Positions 11,208 to 23,388 of a DNA stretch of 44,011 nt are shown here, in pieces; the first letter of the stretch is position 1; every line of letters begins with the position of its first letter. The notes under the pieces were generated by a model. The model was not told where the DNA came from and ran no database searches. It was given only the letters and a program-made list of their open reading frames with translations. Source of the stretch: Saksenaea vasiformis B4078 (lineage: Eukaryota > Mucoromycota > Mucoromycetes > Mucorales > Saksenaeaceae); the NCBI GenBank assembly GCA_000697055.1, contig JNDT01002325.1, positions 1-44,011 of the forward strand. The letters run 5' to 3'. Both the position numbers and the translations under genes were made by a program.

Positions 11208-12281
11208 GATAGTATATGGAAAGAAGGTAGAAGGAAGAAAGGAAGTTGCACTTTGTCCTGGTGAACCTTTTTTTTTTTCTCGTTTAAAACGGAGGTTAAA
11301 TGTAAAGAATGACGTGTCCTTATCAAACTTGACAGTTGTTCTGTTTTGCTGAATCACATAGCCATATTCTCATAGGATAGACCATAATAGATGTAAACGA
11401 TCTACAGCAAATAAGTAGCGCTGCTAATACAGATAATCCTTAACATAAAATCAAGGTAGTTGGCGGATTGTGTAACTTAGATTCCTTTGGTGTCTGTATC
11501 GCCTTTCAGTTTATTATTACCACCTTTTCTTCTTTCCTTTCTTCCAAGACTGATATCTACATAATGCTTATTGAAGGGAAGATTTGTAGCACTGTAGATA
11601 CACAGTGCATCTATGAAAAACAAATATCGCTTTGGAATGGCGATCTATCACCGCTCGAACACCGCTCCATTGGGTAATTTTGACCAATCACAAAAGGCCA
11701 TTGCACCAGGAAACGATGCTCTGTGCACACGTGGGGTCAGTTAGCGCATCTCCCCTGTTTCAGCAAGAACTCCCAGCCAGAACCGGTTTTACAAGAGATT
11801 TCACTTGCAGTGTCCCACAGACGAGCAATCCTTAAGGAGAATAAATTAAAGCCTCCGGGTTCCTTGGGCTATGGAACGTATCTGCACATCCGTAAACGGG
11901 ACAGCTTGTTTAAAGCATATGTTCTATGCTTTTTCCATCGTTTAAGTGAAAAATGCCAATGTTGATTGCCATGTTTGGCCATTACCAAACCAATCTCCCG
12001 ATTGGCTTATTGATTTACACATATTTCCAGATGATCCTTATATGTTTCAAGCAACCGTAGACAACAAAATAGAAGGCTACCAGCGCATTATACACGAAGA
12101 TACAAAGAAAATAAGTCGACGTTAACCTGTCAAGGCAGACATCAGCAACTCATTCTGGCCCCGATGCTAAGGCCTTATATGATTGGACAGCATTGGCTAG
12201 GCGACTTTTGAAAAAAAAAAAAAGGTCCGTAACTTCAGTCGTTGGTCCACGTAACGGCTTCTTTCTTCACGGTGATTAGCC
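11208..12281. other. divergent promoter region of SND3 and glucosidase II alpha
   Basis: Shared upstream region for two genes of the early secretory pathway. Several short open frames are present but none resembles a known family. A 13-base A run at 12211-12223 lies shortly upstream of the glucosidase start. I can name no specific regulatory site. Confidence 0.5.
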
Positions 12282-15200
12282 ATGTTACTGCATTCCGGAC
12301 ATCGTTCCAGATTCGCTGTAATAGCAGCTCTTTTACTATTCATGGCAGCATTTGTCACTGCCATGAAGAAGGAAGATTTTAAAACTTGTTCCCAGTCTGG
12401 ATTTTGTCGTCGTAACCGAGCTTATGCAGATGATGTTGTTGCAAACCCCACTTTTCAATCTCCTTATGTTTTAATTAAAGACTCCATTCGCATGGAGGAC
12501 AGCAAGTTGCTTGCTGATGTGAAAAACACGGAAACAGACATTATACTGACGCTGGACGTCCATGTTCTCCAAGACAATACAGCACGCGTCCGTATTAACG
12601 AAAAGTCGCCAATCAAACCTCGCTATGAGGAACACGTCAAATACACTTTGCATCGCGAGCCGTCGCTCTCGAAGCCTCATAAATTTGAAACGAGTAAGAA
12701 CGGTGAAATTACAATCACCTTGGATACACAAGGCACACGTAAAGTTGTGGTATCACCCGAGCCGGTCCATATCAAATTTTTGGTCAACGAAGAAGTGGTG
12801 ATCTCATTAAACGACCGTGGATTCTTCCATTTTGAACATTTGCGCACCAGAGAAGCCCACAAAACTAAAATGATTCAACAAACGAACGATGATAACACGG
12901 TCGAAGAGGTCAAGGCGCCATCTGAGGAGGGCCTATGGGAAGAAACATTCAAATCATGGACTGATCCAAAGCCGAATGGTAAGTTCATTAATTGACTGCA
13001 TGAATTCTGTGCCTGCTCTAAAACGCTCTAGGTCCGGAATCGATTGCTCTTGATATTTCTTTCCACGGTTTCTCACACGTGTACGGCATTCCCGTAAGTT
13101 GATATCTACGTCTAGATAGCCATGTCTAAAATATTCTTCTTTAGGAACACGCCTCTAGCCTTTCCTTAAAGGAAACCAGGTTAGTCTATACAGCGAATGA
13201 CAGGCGTTTCTAAATTTGCATGAATGTGAACCAGGGGCGGTGAGAATGCCTATGACGAGCCTTATCGACTCTACAACACCGATGTATTCGAATATGCCTT
13301 GGATAGTCCCACATCCCTGTACGGCGCCGTACCCTTCATGGTCGCCCATCGTAAAGATATGTCCGCTGGTGTCTTCTGGATGAATCCTTCCGAGACATGG
13401 GTTGATATTGTCAAGTCAAAAGAGTCTCAGAAGGTGCGTTGCATCTGCTGACAGAAGTCGTGAAAGACTAACGTTGAACAACAGAGCGGTTCAAAGCTTT
13501 GGGGTCTCGGCAAGGAAACTGTTGAAAGACTCTCCACGAAAACCCATTGGATATCTGAGGCCGGTGTCCTTGACCTTTTTGTTTTCCTCGGTCCTTCTAC
13601 CAAGGATGTGTTGCGACAGTATCACGCTCTCACTGGACCGCCCGCTATGCCACAAATGTTCGCCATCGGCTACCATCAATGTCGATGGAACTACATTAAC
13701 GAACGCGATGTATTAGAAGTGGACAGCCAGTTTGACAAGCATGATATGCCCTATGATGTTATTTGGTTGGACATTGAATACACCGACGAAAAGAAATACT
13801 TCACCTGGGACAATCCCAAATTCCCTGACCCTATCGAAATGGAGAAGAAACTAGAGGACAAAGGAAGACAGGTACAAACAACACACTCATACCTGAAGAA
13901 GATGAAGCTCATTCTGCATGAAATCAGCTTGTTGTTATCGTTGATCCTCATATCAAACGCGCCGAAAACTATCGCACTTGTCAAGAAGCCAAGGACCAGA
14001 ATCTTTTTGTGAAACAACCTGATGGCGCTGATTATGAAGCATGGTGCTGGCCTGGTCAGTCATCGTGGGTTGATTTCCATAACCCAGCAGCTCGTGAGTG
14101 GTGGAAGAAGGAGTTTTCATTCGAGAAGTTCAAGGGCACCCGCGAAAATGTGTATATCTGGAACGATATGAACGAACCGTCCGTTTTCAACGGTCCTGAA
14201 ATTACCATGCAAAAGGAAATGATCCATCATGGCAACTGGGAACACAGAGTGCTCCACAATCTTTACAGTTTACTATCGGTAAGCTTGGCTTTTGGGATTG
14301 TTTTTTGTTGATGAGGACTAACAGATGAGTTGTGTTTTAGCATGGAACAACAGCAGATGGTGTTAAGGAGCGCACAGCGGTACCTAAACGTCCATTTGTT
14401 TTAACCCGTGGCTTTTACGCTGGTGTTCAGCGCTACGGACCTGTGTGGACGGGTGACAACATGGCTTCCTGGGAAGCACTCTATTATTCGAACCCAATGA
14501 TTCTGACCAACAGTATGGGTGGTGTACCTTTTGCAGGTGCTGATATCCCTGGTTTCTTCAATAATCCTACACAGGAGCTACTTGTACGTTGGTACCAAGC
14601 TGGTGTCTTCCAGCCGTTCTTCCGTGGTCATGCCCACATTGATACCAAGCGTCGTGAACCTTATCTATCCGAAGAACCCTATCGATCGATCACCCGAGCA
14701 GCCCTTCGCGAACGTTATGCGTTGTTGCCATACTGGTACACCCTGTTCTATGACGCATACAAGCAAGGAACGCCCATGATGCGTCCTATGCTCATGGAGT
14801 TCCCCGGAGACGAAAGTCTGTTCACAATGGAGGATCAATTCATGTTGGGTAGCGGCATCATGGTTAAGCCGGTGACAGCTGAAGGTGCCACTACTACTGA
14901 GGTCTATTTCCCAGGTGATGAGGTAAGGGGAAACATCTGTGCTGGGCAATTTGAAATTCACAATGTCTTTCTAGTCATGGTATGACATGCATACACATAA
15001 GGCTGTACAGCCTGTAGGTCACCAAACGGTGGACGCGCCACTTGAAAAGATCCCTGCTTATTACCGCGGCGGTCATATTATCCCACGCAGAGAACGTGTT
15101 CGTCGCAGCTCATCCGCAATGAAATATGATCCCTTCACTTTGGTCATTGCGTTGAATAACAAGGTAAGTCCAGATTCATTCACTCGTCAGCAGCTGACAT

Positions 15201-15559
15201 GGAAAATCAAGGGCGACGCTGAAGGTACTTTGTACTTGGATGACGGCGAAACTTATGCATACGAATCGGGCGCCTATGCACATACCCTCTTCACATTTAA
15301 GAATGGCGTACTGACGAGCGAAAGTATCCATGAGGACCCAAGCAGCAAGGCTGCCAAGGAGTTTGCCGAGACGACGAAGACACTCCGCATCGAACGAATC
15401 CGTTTGCTTGGTGCCCATCAGCCTGCACGTGTGCAAGTCATTCAAAACGGCAAAGAGCAAGACGTTCCATTTGAGCACGATTCCAACAATTTTGAGACAA
15501 TTATCAAAGATCCCAAAACATCTGTGATAGAAAGTGGATGGAAGATTATAATCTCATAA
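12282..15559 (+). CDS. ER glucosidase II alpha subunit (GH31)
   Basis: Trims the two inner glucoses from Glc2Man9GlcNAc2 on new glycoproteins in the ER lumen, feeding the calnexin cycle; it normally works with a beta subunit not present here. Nine exons (12282-12978, 13032-13093, 13145-13179, 13235-13433, 13485-13871, 13928-14278, 14341-14922, 14975-15163, 15212-15559) close exactly to 949 residues; human GANAB is about 944. The N terminus has a signal peptide ([17 protein letters not shown]) followed by the diagnostic [16 protein letters not shown]31 motif [11 protein letters not shown] carries the nucleophile D540, and GPVWTGDN carries the likely acid/base D616. No broken motif. The last intron is short and begins GTAAGT. 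Start chosen as the ATG that opens the signal peptide. Confidence 0.96.
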
Positions 15560-16965
15560 ATAAAATTGTTATTTCGCGTGAACTCAATGTAAATTTGTGT
15601 GTGCCAGGGTAACTGAATTTTGTAATGTATGCATTTGATGTTTTCCAGAGGATATGAGCGATTTGATTTTGTCCTGTAGAAGTGATTGCGTTGGTCAGTC
15701 CTCGCCCTAAATATGCCGCATTGTTTTCTACTTGCCAGATCCGTTTCATGACGATAGCGTTCGAAATCTGCTCTTGCCCACTGTCGCAATTCCCGTGCAT
15801 CGTCTTTTGCCATTCCTAGAAGACTGCTAAGATCTTATGTCCAGCTTTCTGTATTTTACCTTTGGTACAGCGCATGATTTGCCTATAAAGCGAGATCACT
15901 TGACGTCGCAAGAGGAACTACTGGGACATTGCAGTTAGTCAAAAACAGAGAGAATTTTGAAAACGACGGAAGCATCGTACATGGTTTAATGTGAGAGGCT
16001 CATCTTTAAAGAAACGAGGAACTGGAGGTGCTTTAGACAACGCAATGAGAGTTGATCGCATGGCAATAACAAGATAAGTTCAAGCGCACTCTTTTTTCAT
16101 ACCGGGGAAGCCACACTCCCCGCACACTTGACGGAGCATTCTTGGAAACCCAGAAATTTTAGTGTTCCCTAATTTTCGCAACCAGTCATCGTTTCTGGCT
16201 TTGGACATTGACGTTTGATTCGAATCAGCACACAATTCTAGAAAACGTTCATCTTGTATTGAGCCAACTGCTTATACAGTTGATCCATGCTTGAAATCAC
16301 AATGGGTCATCTAAAGCAACCTGCGTAGCTTCGCAACCGGGAACAAGGGTAATCAAGATCGTCTGGCGCAAATGGTTATGTTATGCTGCTTGGCGAGTAG
16401 ACCGTAAAAGCACAGTATATGGGATTATTATTCGTTCGGGATATCCTGTGTTTCTGGAGCACATGAGAGTTGTTCTTAACAATATAAGGACAGTGTTCTA
16501 ACGGGATTTGATGTTCAAGTGGCCCGGCCTTAGCAGGCAGGGTCAGTAAATTGGATCTAATGAGAGCGGGGTTACTCGGGCAGGTAACCAATTATCCCAT
16601 CCAAAGTTCGAATCCTTATCCATACAATGGATAGGGTACTTCAGCTAGACAATTGATATAGGATCGGTGTTCCTGGACAACAACGGTTCTATCAACGCAA
16701 CGCAGCTTCTGCTTAATGCTCTACATTCATTAGGAAGTAATTGTTATTTTCTCATTTCTATTTACCGAGATAATGGCACATGGGTCGAAGCCTGGAGTAC
16801 TGCACTTTCTCACCCGTTGGGATCAACTGTGAATCAGTTCTCGACATCTTTGAGCGCCGCTCAAACACATCGCTGACCCTGACTGACAGTCACACGAGAG
16901 CATCTCGTCGACACAACAACACAAGCATCCTTCTTCTTTTTTTCTATTCCGCTCCGCTCATCGCC
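15560..16965. other. intergenic, no gene seen
   Basis: Begins with the glucosidase 3' UTR (ATAAATAAAA right after the stop) and ends in the pyrimidine-rich leader of the uS17m gene. A TTCGAATCC string near 16608 resembles a tRNA B box but the required stems do not form. Confidence 0.5.
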
Positions 16966-17265
16966 ATGCGTCAAAACTTTGTTGGCATGGTTGTCAGCAA
17001 TGCCATGCAAAAGACGGTCAAAGTGAAAGTTACCAGAACAAAACTACATCCCATTGTTCTCAAGGTAAATGCGTTGGCCATTCTCAAACTCTTGCCTGAC
17101 ATGGTTCTTTCTTAGACGATCCGAACACACAAAAACTACTTGGTACATGACGAAAAGGAAGTTTGTGGATTGGGCGACGTTGTTCGTATCGAAGCATGCC
17201 GACCATTGAGCAAACACAAACACTTCTCGGTGGCCGAAGTTATCCACAGTTCAAAGGCAGCATAG
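16966..17265 (+). CDS. MRPS17: mitochondrial small ribosomal subunit protein uS17m
   Basis: Two exons (16966-17064, 17116-17265) encode 82 residues of the S17 family. The order [33 protein letters not shown], then [12 protein letters not shown] and [20 protein letters not shown] is the OB-fold of uS17: the bacterial equivalents are 'GxVVSDKMxKTxxV' and 'GDxVxIxExRPLSKxKxxxL'. Absence of the longer eukaryotic cytosolic S11/uS17 extensions points to the mitochondrial form. The N terminus doubles as the targeting region, as is common for this protein. It converges on the isochorismatase-like gene with only 45 bp between stop codons. Confidence 0.9.
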
Positions 17266-17310
17266 AATAAACAACTACAATCTGTATATAAACAACAAAG
17301 TTACTTTATT

Positions 17311-18154
17311 TTAAAGATTGGCGTATCCATTTCTCTGCAGAAGCTTGTTGACCTTGGTTGCTTCCATGTATTCCTTGATAAGGCCACTGATACTCTTGAA
17401 CTTCTCGTGTTTGGCATCCTTAACTAATTGGAAAAGGGCGGATTCGGAAGTGGTGATTGTAGCACCTGCTGCCTTCATGCGCTAATTATTTTTGGTACAG
17501 ACACCATTAGTTGTGCCATGGCGGATAGAAACCTTAATCTTACCCCCAAGGCAATGTCAATCTCTGACCAGTTCTGCGATGACACACCGTCCGCCACCAC
17601 ATGAACATCAAAGTTATTTTCAAGGAGGTCCAGAGCGGTTTGAAGAACACACACGTGGCTCTGAAAAAAAGAATTGCATCAGTTAAGGCTATTCCACTTG
17701 GCCTATGTATGTATGTACGTACCTCAATGCCGACAATCATCACCGACTTTGTCTGACGTGTCTTAAGCATGTCTGCTATCTCAGGAACGTACATACTGAA
17801 CTTGGTCTTTTGGATACACATGGATGCCTCAGAAACATCCAACTCCGCAACAGTTGAGCCAAACGCTATGGAAAACGTTCAGTACCTTTGAAGCGACTCA
17901 TGAAGATTGCAGACTTCACCTTTAGGGTAATGTTCGGTTACAACTACGGGAATATCCAGCAGCTTGCTTCCTTTGACCTGCAAAGGTACAAGTCAGAACT
18001 CGTTATGCGTGAGAACTTTTTCCTTTACCATTTTGTTCGCCGTTGAAATCACGGAAGGGTACTGCCAAATGAGTCCCTTGAAGCGTTCCTGAATATCGCA
18101 TACGAAGAGTGCGGTGGTTTGAGGAGAAAGCTTGGCTATCTTTGGAAGTGACAT
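17311..18154 (-). CDS. isochorismatase-family hydrolase (ISOC2-like)
   Basis: Five short introns; the spliced product is 204 residues, typical for the eukaryotic ISOC1/ISOC2 group. The cysteine-hydrolase triad is visible: Asp in FVCDIQERF (D20), Lys in VVVTEHYPK (K61) and Cys in [17 protein letters not shown] (C113). No signal peptide, so cytosolic or mitochondrial. Isochorismatase-fold enzymes hydrolyse varied substrates (nicotinamide, isochorismate, carbamoyl compounds); the ISOC subgroup has no firmly established substrate, so none is assigned. Start at 18154 gives the standard short N terminus [18 protein letters not shown]. All introns are GT-AG. Confidence 0.92.
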
Positions 18155-19902
18155 AGGGGAAAGAAAGTGGAAGGAAAAAAGGAACTGGTTAGTGCGTGCG
18201 GTTAATGTGTGGGGAATAGGACGGCGGTGTCTAAAAACGGATGATATTTTTTTCTTTTAAATTTCTGCGTGAGAGCAGCCCATTACCTCACTGGTGAGAA
18301 AATGACGTTTTGACATTTTTCCAAATGACAACAGCTCTGCATACAAATCATTACAACACTTACAAATTGCTGTAATGTCGTTTTATTCTTGATGATGCAG
18401 AAAGCTCCGGCTTTCCCCCGCACGTGGACCAAAACGCTATGCTCAAAAGCTACTATCTCGCTCTAATGTGGGTCTCCTTATACGCAAACTACCTGGTAGA
18501 TTTTTGGCCGCTCATATCGGGTTATGTGCCAGATCAAAAAAAAAAAAGAGTCTTGGACGACCCCCATTATTGCTATTAAACTTTTTGCAACCCCGTCGCA
18601 CCGGAATAAGTTGTGCAATCGTCATAGAAACTAGTAACGTATTCCTTGATAAGGAAACCCATGGTTGATAGGCCAACATGAGGGAAAAAAGTTTTTTTAG
18701 ATCGGCACGGTCAGCCGGAGTCGATCCGAACGTCGTTTGCCAAGCCTAACGATTACCGTGTTCGGAGAACACAGGATAAGGGCTGTTGGAAACACTGGAA
18801 CAACGAATAAGCTCAATTCTATTGCGCATGAGTGAAGACAATGGAATTGTAATGGCACATTGTTTGATAGGCGGGAAGGAAAGCACGAGCCGCACTGTGC
18901 ACGTTCTATACGTGGTCACCATGCGAAAACGGGGTATCTTTTTCATTTCGATAGCTCGTTGCACTGGCTAAACATGTTTCCAGTTTCCCGCTTGGGAAAC
19001 GATAACCCATTCGGAGAGGTGTGGGCCATGGGACGCCACGGACTATAATGGTGCGGGGGCGGTTATCATCTGGTCACAATACACTGTCAGTGATAAAGTA
19101 AAATTCAGCTTGTAACTGATCAGACGGTTGACATTCTTGTTCACATACCAACTTGATAAATGATGAGACAACGCTACATTTCATGTTGTTTGTTACTTTC
19201 AAGGGTCATCTGTCGTTTGGTTAGGTGTGGATGGAACGTCAATTAATGTCTGGCCTTTTCCCAAAAGCTAAACATCTTTAAAATTGCCTATGACGGTTGA
19301 CTATTAATTAACATGAAAAGGAAAAGGAGAAAGGGGGGAGCAGGAGGAATGGGAGGATATTCGTGGCGCTGATCTTGAAAAAGTTTCAAAATAGAGTCTC
19401 TCCAGCATTACATGCATTATGCAACTTTTATGACACTCCAATCAAGGGTCTACACCGGACCTTATTTACCTTGAAAGAGTAAAAACACTTGGGGTATCTT
19501 TGTTGGCGGGCATTATGGTTCTTATTAACATGATGTCTTGACTGAATTTAAGCTTTTTTTTAAGTGCACTGGACATTTTTCGTTTTCTTTTTCGTTTTCT
19601 TCCGTATCTGCTCATTTTTTTTTAGCTTCCTCCTCTTTTGGCTCCTAGATAAGAAAAAAGAGGAGGAAATCTACCACAAATTATAATTGCGCTCTAAGAG
19701 ACAAATCGGATCACCACGACGTCAAGGGGTATAACCACCCTTAAGGTTACTTTTCTTTTTCACAGTATTAAAAGGGCCATCCAATTTCTTTTTTGAACTT
19801 TTCCGTGTATCCTCCTCTTCCCTTGCCGTTCATTTTCTTCTCTTTTTTAAAAAAATATTATTATCTTTTTCTTTCTTTTTCAATAAGAAAGCTTTAATAA
19901 CA
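18155..19902. other. intergenic, promoter regions of two divergent genes
   Basis: About 1.75 kb with no recognisable gene. The last 250 bases before 19903 are strongly pyrimidine-rich, with TATTAAAAGG at 19766-19775 as a possible TATA-like element for the Urc4 gene. Confidence 0.5.
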
Positions 19903-21509
19903 ATGGTCCCTGTCCCGGTCGATGAATATCTTTTGAGTCTTCGCGCTGTCCGAGAACGATGTTTCAAGGTCCAAGAGGTCGCCGCTCGGAATCAATTACA
20001 GCACTTTGATATTGATAATAACAAGTTACAAGACGTCGTTCAGATCGTCGTGTCGTTAATCAAACGAGATTATGGAGATCCTTCAAGAATTCCAGCTCAC
20101 GGACGTTGGCGCCATTTTGACGTGGGTGGACGACCAAGAATACAAACACTGATCAATGCCTGGGCAAGCCTCGGACAAGATACTATGGAACAGACCAGAC
20201 GGGTTCTGGACTTATTTGTGGTTGCCGTTTTACTTGACGTAGAAGCCGGCCACACCTGGTCTTATCGCGAAAGAACTACCAACCGAACGTACAGGCGAAC
20301 GGAAGGTGTAGCTGTCGCAGTACTGGAACTCTTTACATCTGGTTTCTTTTCAAGTGAAGCTAGTGATCCTCATCGAGTTGACTGTAAGTCTGAATCCTAT
20401 AGATTCAGGTTGTATCTAACTGTCAACCTTTTCTCTTCCCCCCCTTTAGCTGAGGCACTCAACAAACTAACCATTGAGACTCTCCGTACTGGGTTCCAAG
20501 TGAATGATACAAACGTCCTTGTTGGTTTGGAAAGCCGATTGGCGTTACTGCATCATTTAGGAGCTGTGTTACAGGATCGACGAGACTACTTTGGAAGTGG
20601 GCGTGTCCCACGCCCTGGCAACCTCATGGGTAAGCAGGAATGGAAAACCAAAAAAAAAAAGGAAATGATGTCTTATGATGGTCATGGATAGATTATCTTA
20701 TGGAACATCCAACAACTATCAAAACCAAGAAGGGACCCTTGATTCCTCTAGAAACATTATGGCCTGTTGTCCAGGAGATGGGGGAGTTTTGGGCCGCTGA
20801 TGACGAGAACGGCAAAGGTGGTACCCGTGGTTTCGGTGATGTGTGGCCGTGCCCAGCACTCCAGACGAGTAAAAACGCACAATCAACTGATCATTACGTG
20901 GCCTTCCATAAGCTTTCGCAATGGCTAGTCTATTCGCTTATCGAGCCAATGGAGAGACTCCTGGGCGCAACGATCGAGGGAACGGATCTGCTGACGCCTT
21001 TGCCTGATTATAGAAACGGTGGACTTCTCATGGACACGGGATTCCTTACTTTGAAAAAGAAAGATTACGAACGGGGTCTTGAAAATTACCGAAAAAACTC
21101 ATTGTTGCCTGGCCAGCCCAAGGTCGAAATTGCTCCCATGTTTGAAATGTGTGACCCGGTCGTCGTCGAGTGGCGTGCACTGACCACCGCTTATCTCGAT
21201 CTGGTGGCCGAAAAAGTGCGAGAATCTTTGAAGTTAAGTCGCAAGAAACTGCGACTGACTCAGTTAATTGAGGGCGGTACCTGGAGTGTAAGTGTTTTCC
21301 TGTCGATTGATTGATTGTTTTAATGACCCTGAATGCATTTTGCGCAGGCCGGGCGAGAACTTGCCGAGATCTCTAGACCCAACACTCAGGAGCCTCCCAT
21401 TGTCATTAAGGTAACAAAGAAAAAAAAAACAACTTCGCCCATTGTTTATTCAATGGACTAATTCTCCATTTTTTTTTGTTTATAGATTGATCGGCATGTG
21501 ATTTATTAA
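19903..21509 (+). CDS. URC4: Urc4/Urg3-type uracil catabolism protein (DUF1688)
   Basis: Belongs to the DUF1688 family, which includes Urc4 of Lachancea and urg3 of fission yeast, needed for the URC route by which some fungi use uracil as nitrogen source; its biochemical activity is unsettled. Five exons (19903-20383, 20450-20629, 20692 to about 21289, about 21348-21411, 21486-21509). Recognisable segments: the opening VDEYLLSLRAVRERCFKV, then GRWRHFDVGGRPRI, LFVVAVLLDVEAGHTWSY, GSGRVPRPGNLMDYLMEHP, DVWPCPAL, FHKLSQWLVYSLIEPME and the conserved ending GGTWSAGRELA. No catalytic motif is known to me. The final exon codes only IDRHVIY. No other URC gene (URC1, a GTP-cyclohydrolase-like protein) is in the window. 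Confidence 0.9.
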
Positions 21510-22013
21510 AGTAGTTGATCTCCTTTACAAAAGATGCTATCCCTTCTTTCCTTTCTTAGAAAAGTTCAAGTATAACAGCTACTTCTCTCTCCCCGAGACT
21601 CCACAGCCGTGCTCTTTTAATCCATTATTGCTCCCTATTTTCCCTTCGTTTCTATTTTCTTTTTTAATCTATAAAACATTACTATGCTCCAGCTCTAGTG
21701 CTTGTTCACTAGAGAATAAACACTGCATACAGAAACAGAAATTAAGAAGACGCGTATTATGCATAAACTAAATGAAGGTGCCAGGTTTAAAAAATGTAAA
21801 CTTATTTAATAAAGAGGCCGCTTGTATACAGTGGAAAAAGGAGAGAGAGAGAAAAAAAAAGACGAAAATAGCAAGTTTCCCCCCTCAGTATGGCGAACAG
21901 ATAAAAATTTACATAATAGGGGGAAAAGAGAAATCATGCAAAAAGATCAAGTGAATGGGAAAATTTTCATGCAGAATGATAAGTAAATAATGATAATAAT
22001 AATAATAATGACA
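21510..22013. other. convergent intergenic, 3' ends of URC4 and bZIP genes
   Basis: A/T-rich, with a short (AAT) run at 21988-22008 just beyond the bZIP stop. Several AATAAA-like strings; no gene seen. Confidence 0.5.
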
Positions 22014-23388
22014 TCAAGAACGTTCAACGCACTTGATAAAACAGTCGACATCCTTGTCAGTCAGTACGTATGAACTGTCCTTACATGACGCTTTCTTCTT
22101 CAGTTCTTCACAGAGATCATCCAAATTGAAGTTTGGACAAAAGTGTTTAACCTCCTGCTGCACGTCATAAGCCCTTCGACCCTGTCCCTTGGCGTTTCTC
22201 AGCGTTTGCAACAGTCTATCCTTGCATGGTTCTGCTTTCGCGCACGGGTTATTTTCTTCTTCATCTCCGAAATTTAGTGACTCCGTCAGGATTGGATCGA
22301 CATCTGCATTAAACGGTGCAGGTGCTGATAGACCAAAAAGATCTTCTCCAAATAATGGTGGCAGTGTATCTCCATGAATTAAGAAGTCGTCTGTAGGCAC
22401 ACGATAGTCAACAAATAAATCGTTTTTCCCATGGAATAGATCATTTAAGGGATAGGATAATGTAGTTTCAAAAGCATCATTATCGCTCCTATTACTGTTG
22501 TTGTCATGGTCGAATCCTTCAACAGATGGGATCATGCCAAAGTTCAGCAATGAATCAGTTGACTTGAGCTTAGACAGACTCTCGTCATCACGTAAATAGG
22601 TCTCGGGAGAATGTTCGCTGCAACTGGCAGTACTACTGCTGCTGCTTGTCGGATCGTCAGTGGTGTGAGGATCAGATGACGGCACTGGCACGTTTATTTC
22701 CGTCGTACTAGTCGGTGAGACGCTGTTGGCAGCAAAAGCGAACGTAAATGGTGTACCCTTTAGTGCGTAGTTCTCTTCTTGTAGTGCCTTTAGCTGTTCT
22801 TTCAGTCGTTCGTTTTCTTTGACAAGCTCTGTGTCTTTATAGGACTTCTCCTCTTCAAGCTGTCGTATACGTTCTTGAAGTTCGGTTACATAGCGTTCCT
22901 TTCGTTCGCGGAAGGCACGCTGTGCCGCTCTGTTTTGGGCTTTTCGTTTAAGCTTCGGGTCCTTGGGTATTTCCTTTAATTCTGATGTGAGTCATAGGCT
23001 CGATCTCACACAGCCCCATACAACACTCTCACGCTGTCTTACCTCTAACGGAGCTTTTTCCATTGGTCGACGACCAGGTCGCTTTACAGGTACGCCTGTA
23101 AGAGGTGAGCAACCAAAAAAGTAAGAACGCGGGCCGAATTTTTACCTTCATCCGACTTGTCGCTCCGTCTTTTACCCGGTGTAGTTGCTGCTGGAAACAG
23201 ATACAAAGAAATTAAGCATAAAGTAGTCGAGCAAATGAGATAGCTTTACATGTTTTTGTTGACGCCTTCTTTGTTTTTGTGGTTGCTGATCGTGTCTTCC
23301 TGGTGCTTGTGCTTTTGCGATCGACGTAGTCCCAGTCAAGCGAATCGTCATCGCTCAGACTGTCTTGATAATCGTATGGTGTCGACAT
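22014..23388 (-). CDS. Pap1/Yap1-type AP-1-like bZIP transcription factor
   Basis: Likely redox-sensing nuclear activator of oxidative-stress and detoxification genes. Hand splicing from ATG 23388 (MSTPYDYQDSLSDDD) uses three introns. The bZIP basic region KRKAQNRAAQRAFRERKERYV has the Pap1 signature N-x-x-A-Q-x-x-F-R and is followed by heptad leucines to about KEQLKALQEENYAL. The mid region is Ser/Thr/Asp-rich, with a lone Cys in TASCSEHSPET that may represent the N-terminal redox domain. The C-terminal domain has Cys in HFCPNF, LDDLCEELKKKASC and DVDCFIKC, which corresponds to the Cys-rich, export-signal-bearing domain of Pap1/Yap1 (leucines overlapping LDDLCEELK). One acceptor is AAAG, slightly unusual. 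Family is firm; the redox role is by homology. Confidence 0.93.

Noticed and set aside
16500..16660. Possible tRNA on the plus strand (AGTTCGAATCC near 16608)
   Set aside because: Only three of five T-stem pairs form and no acceptor stem is present.
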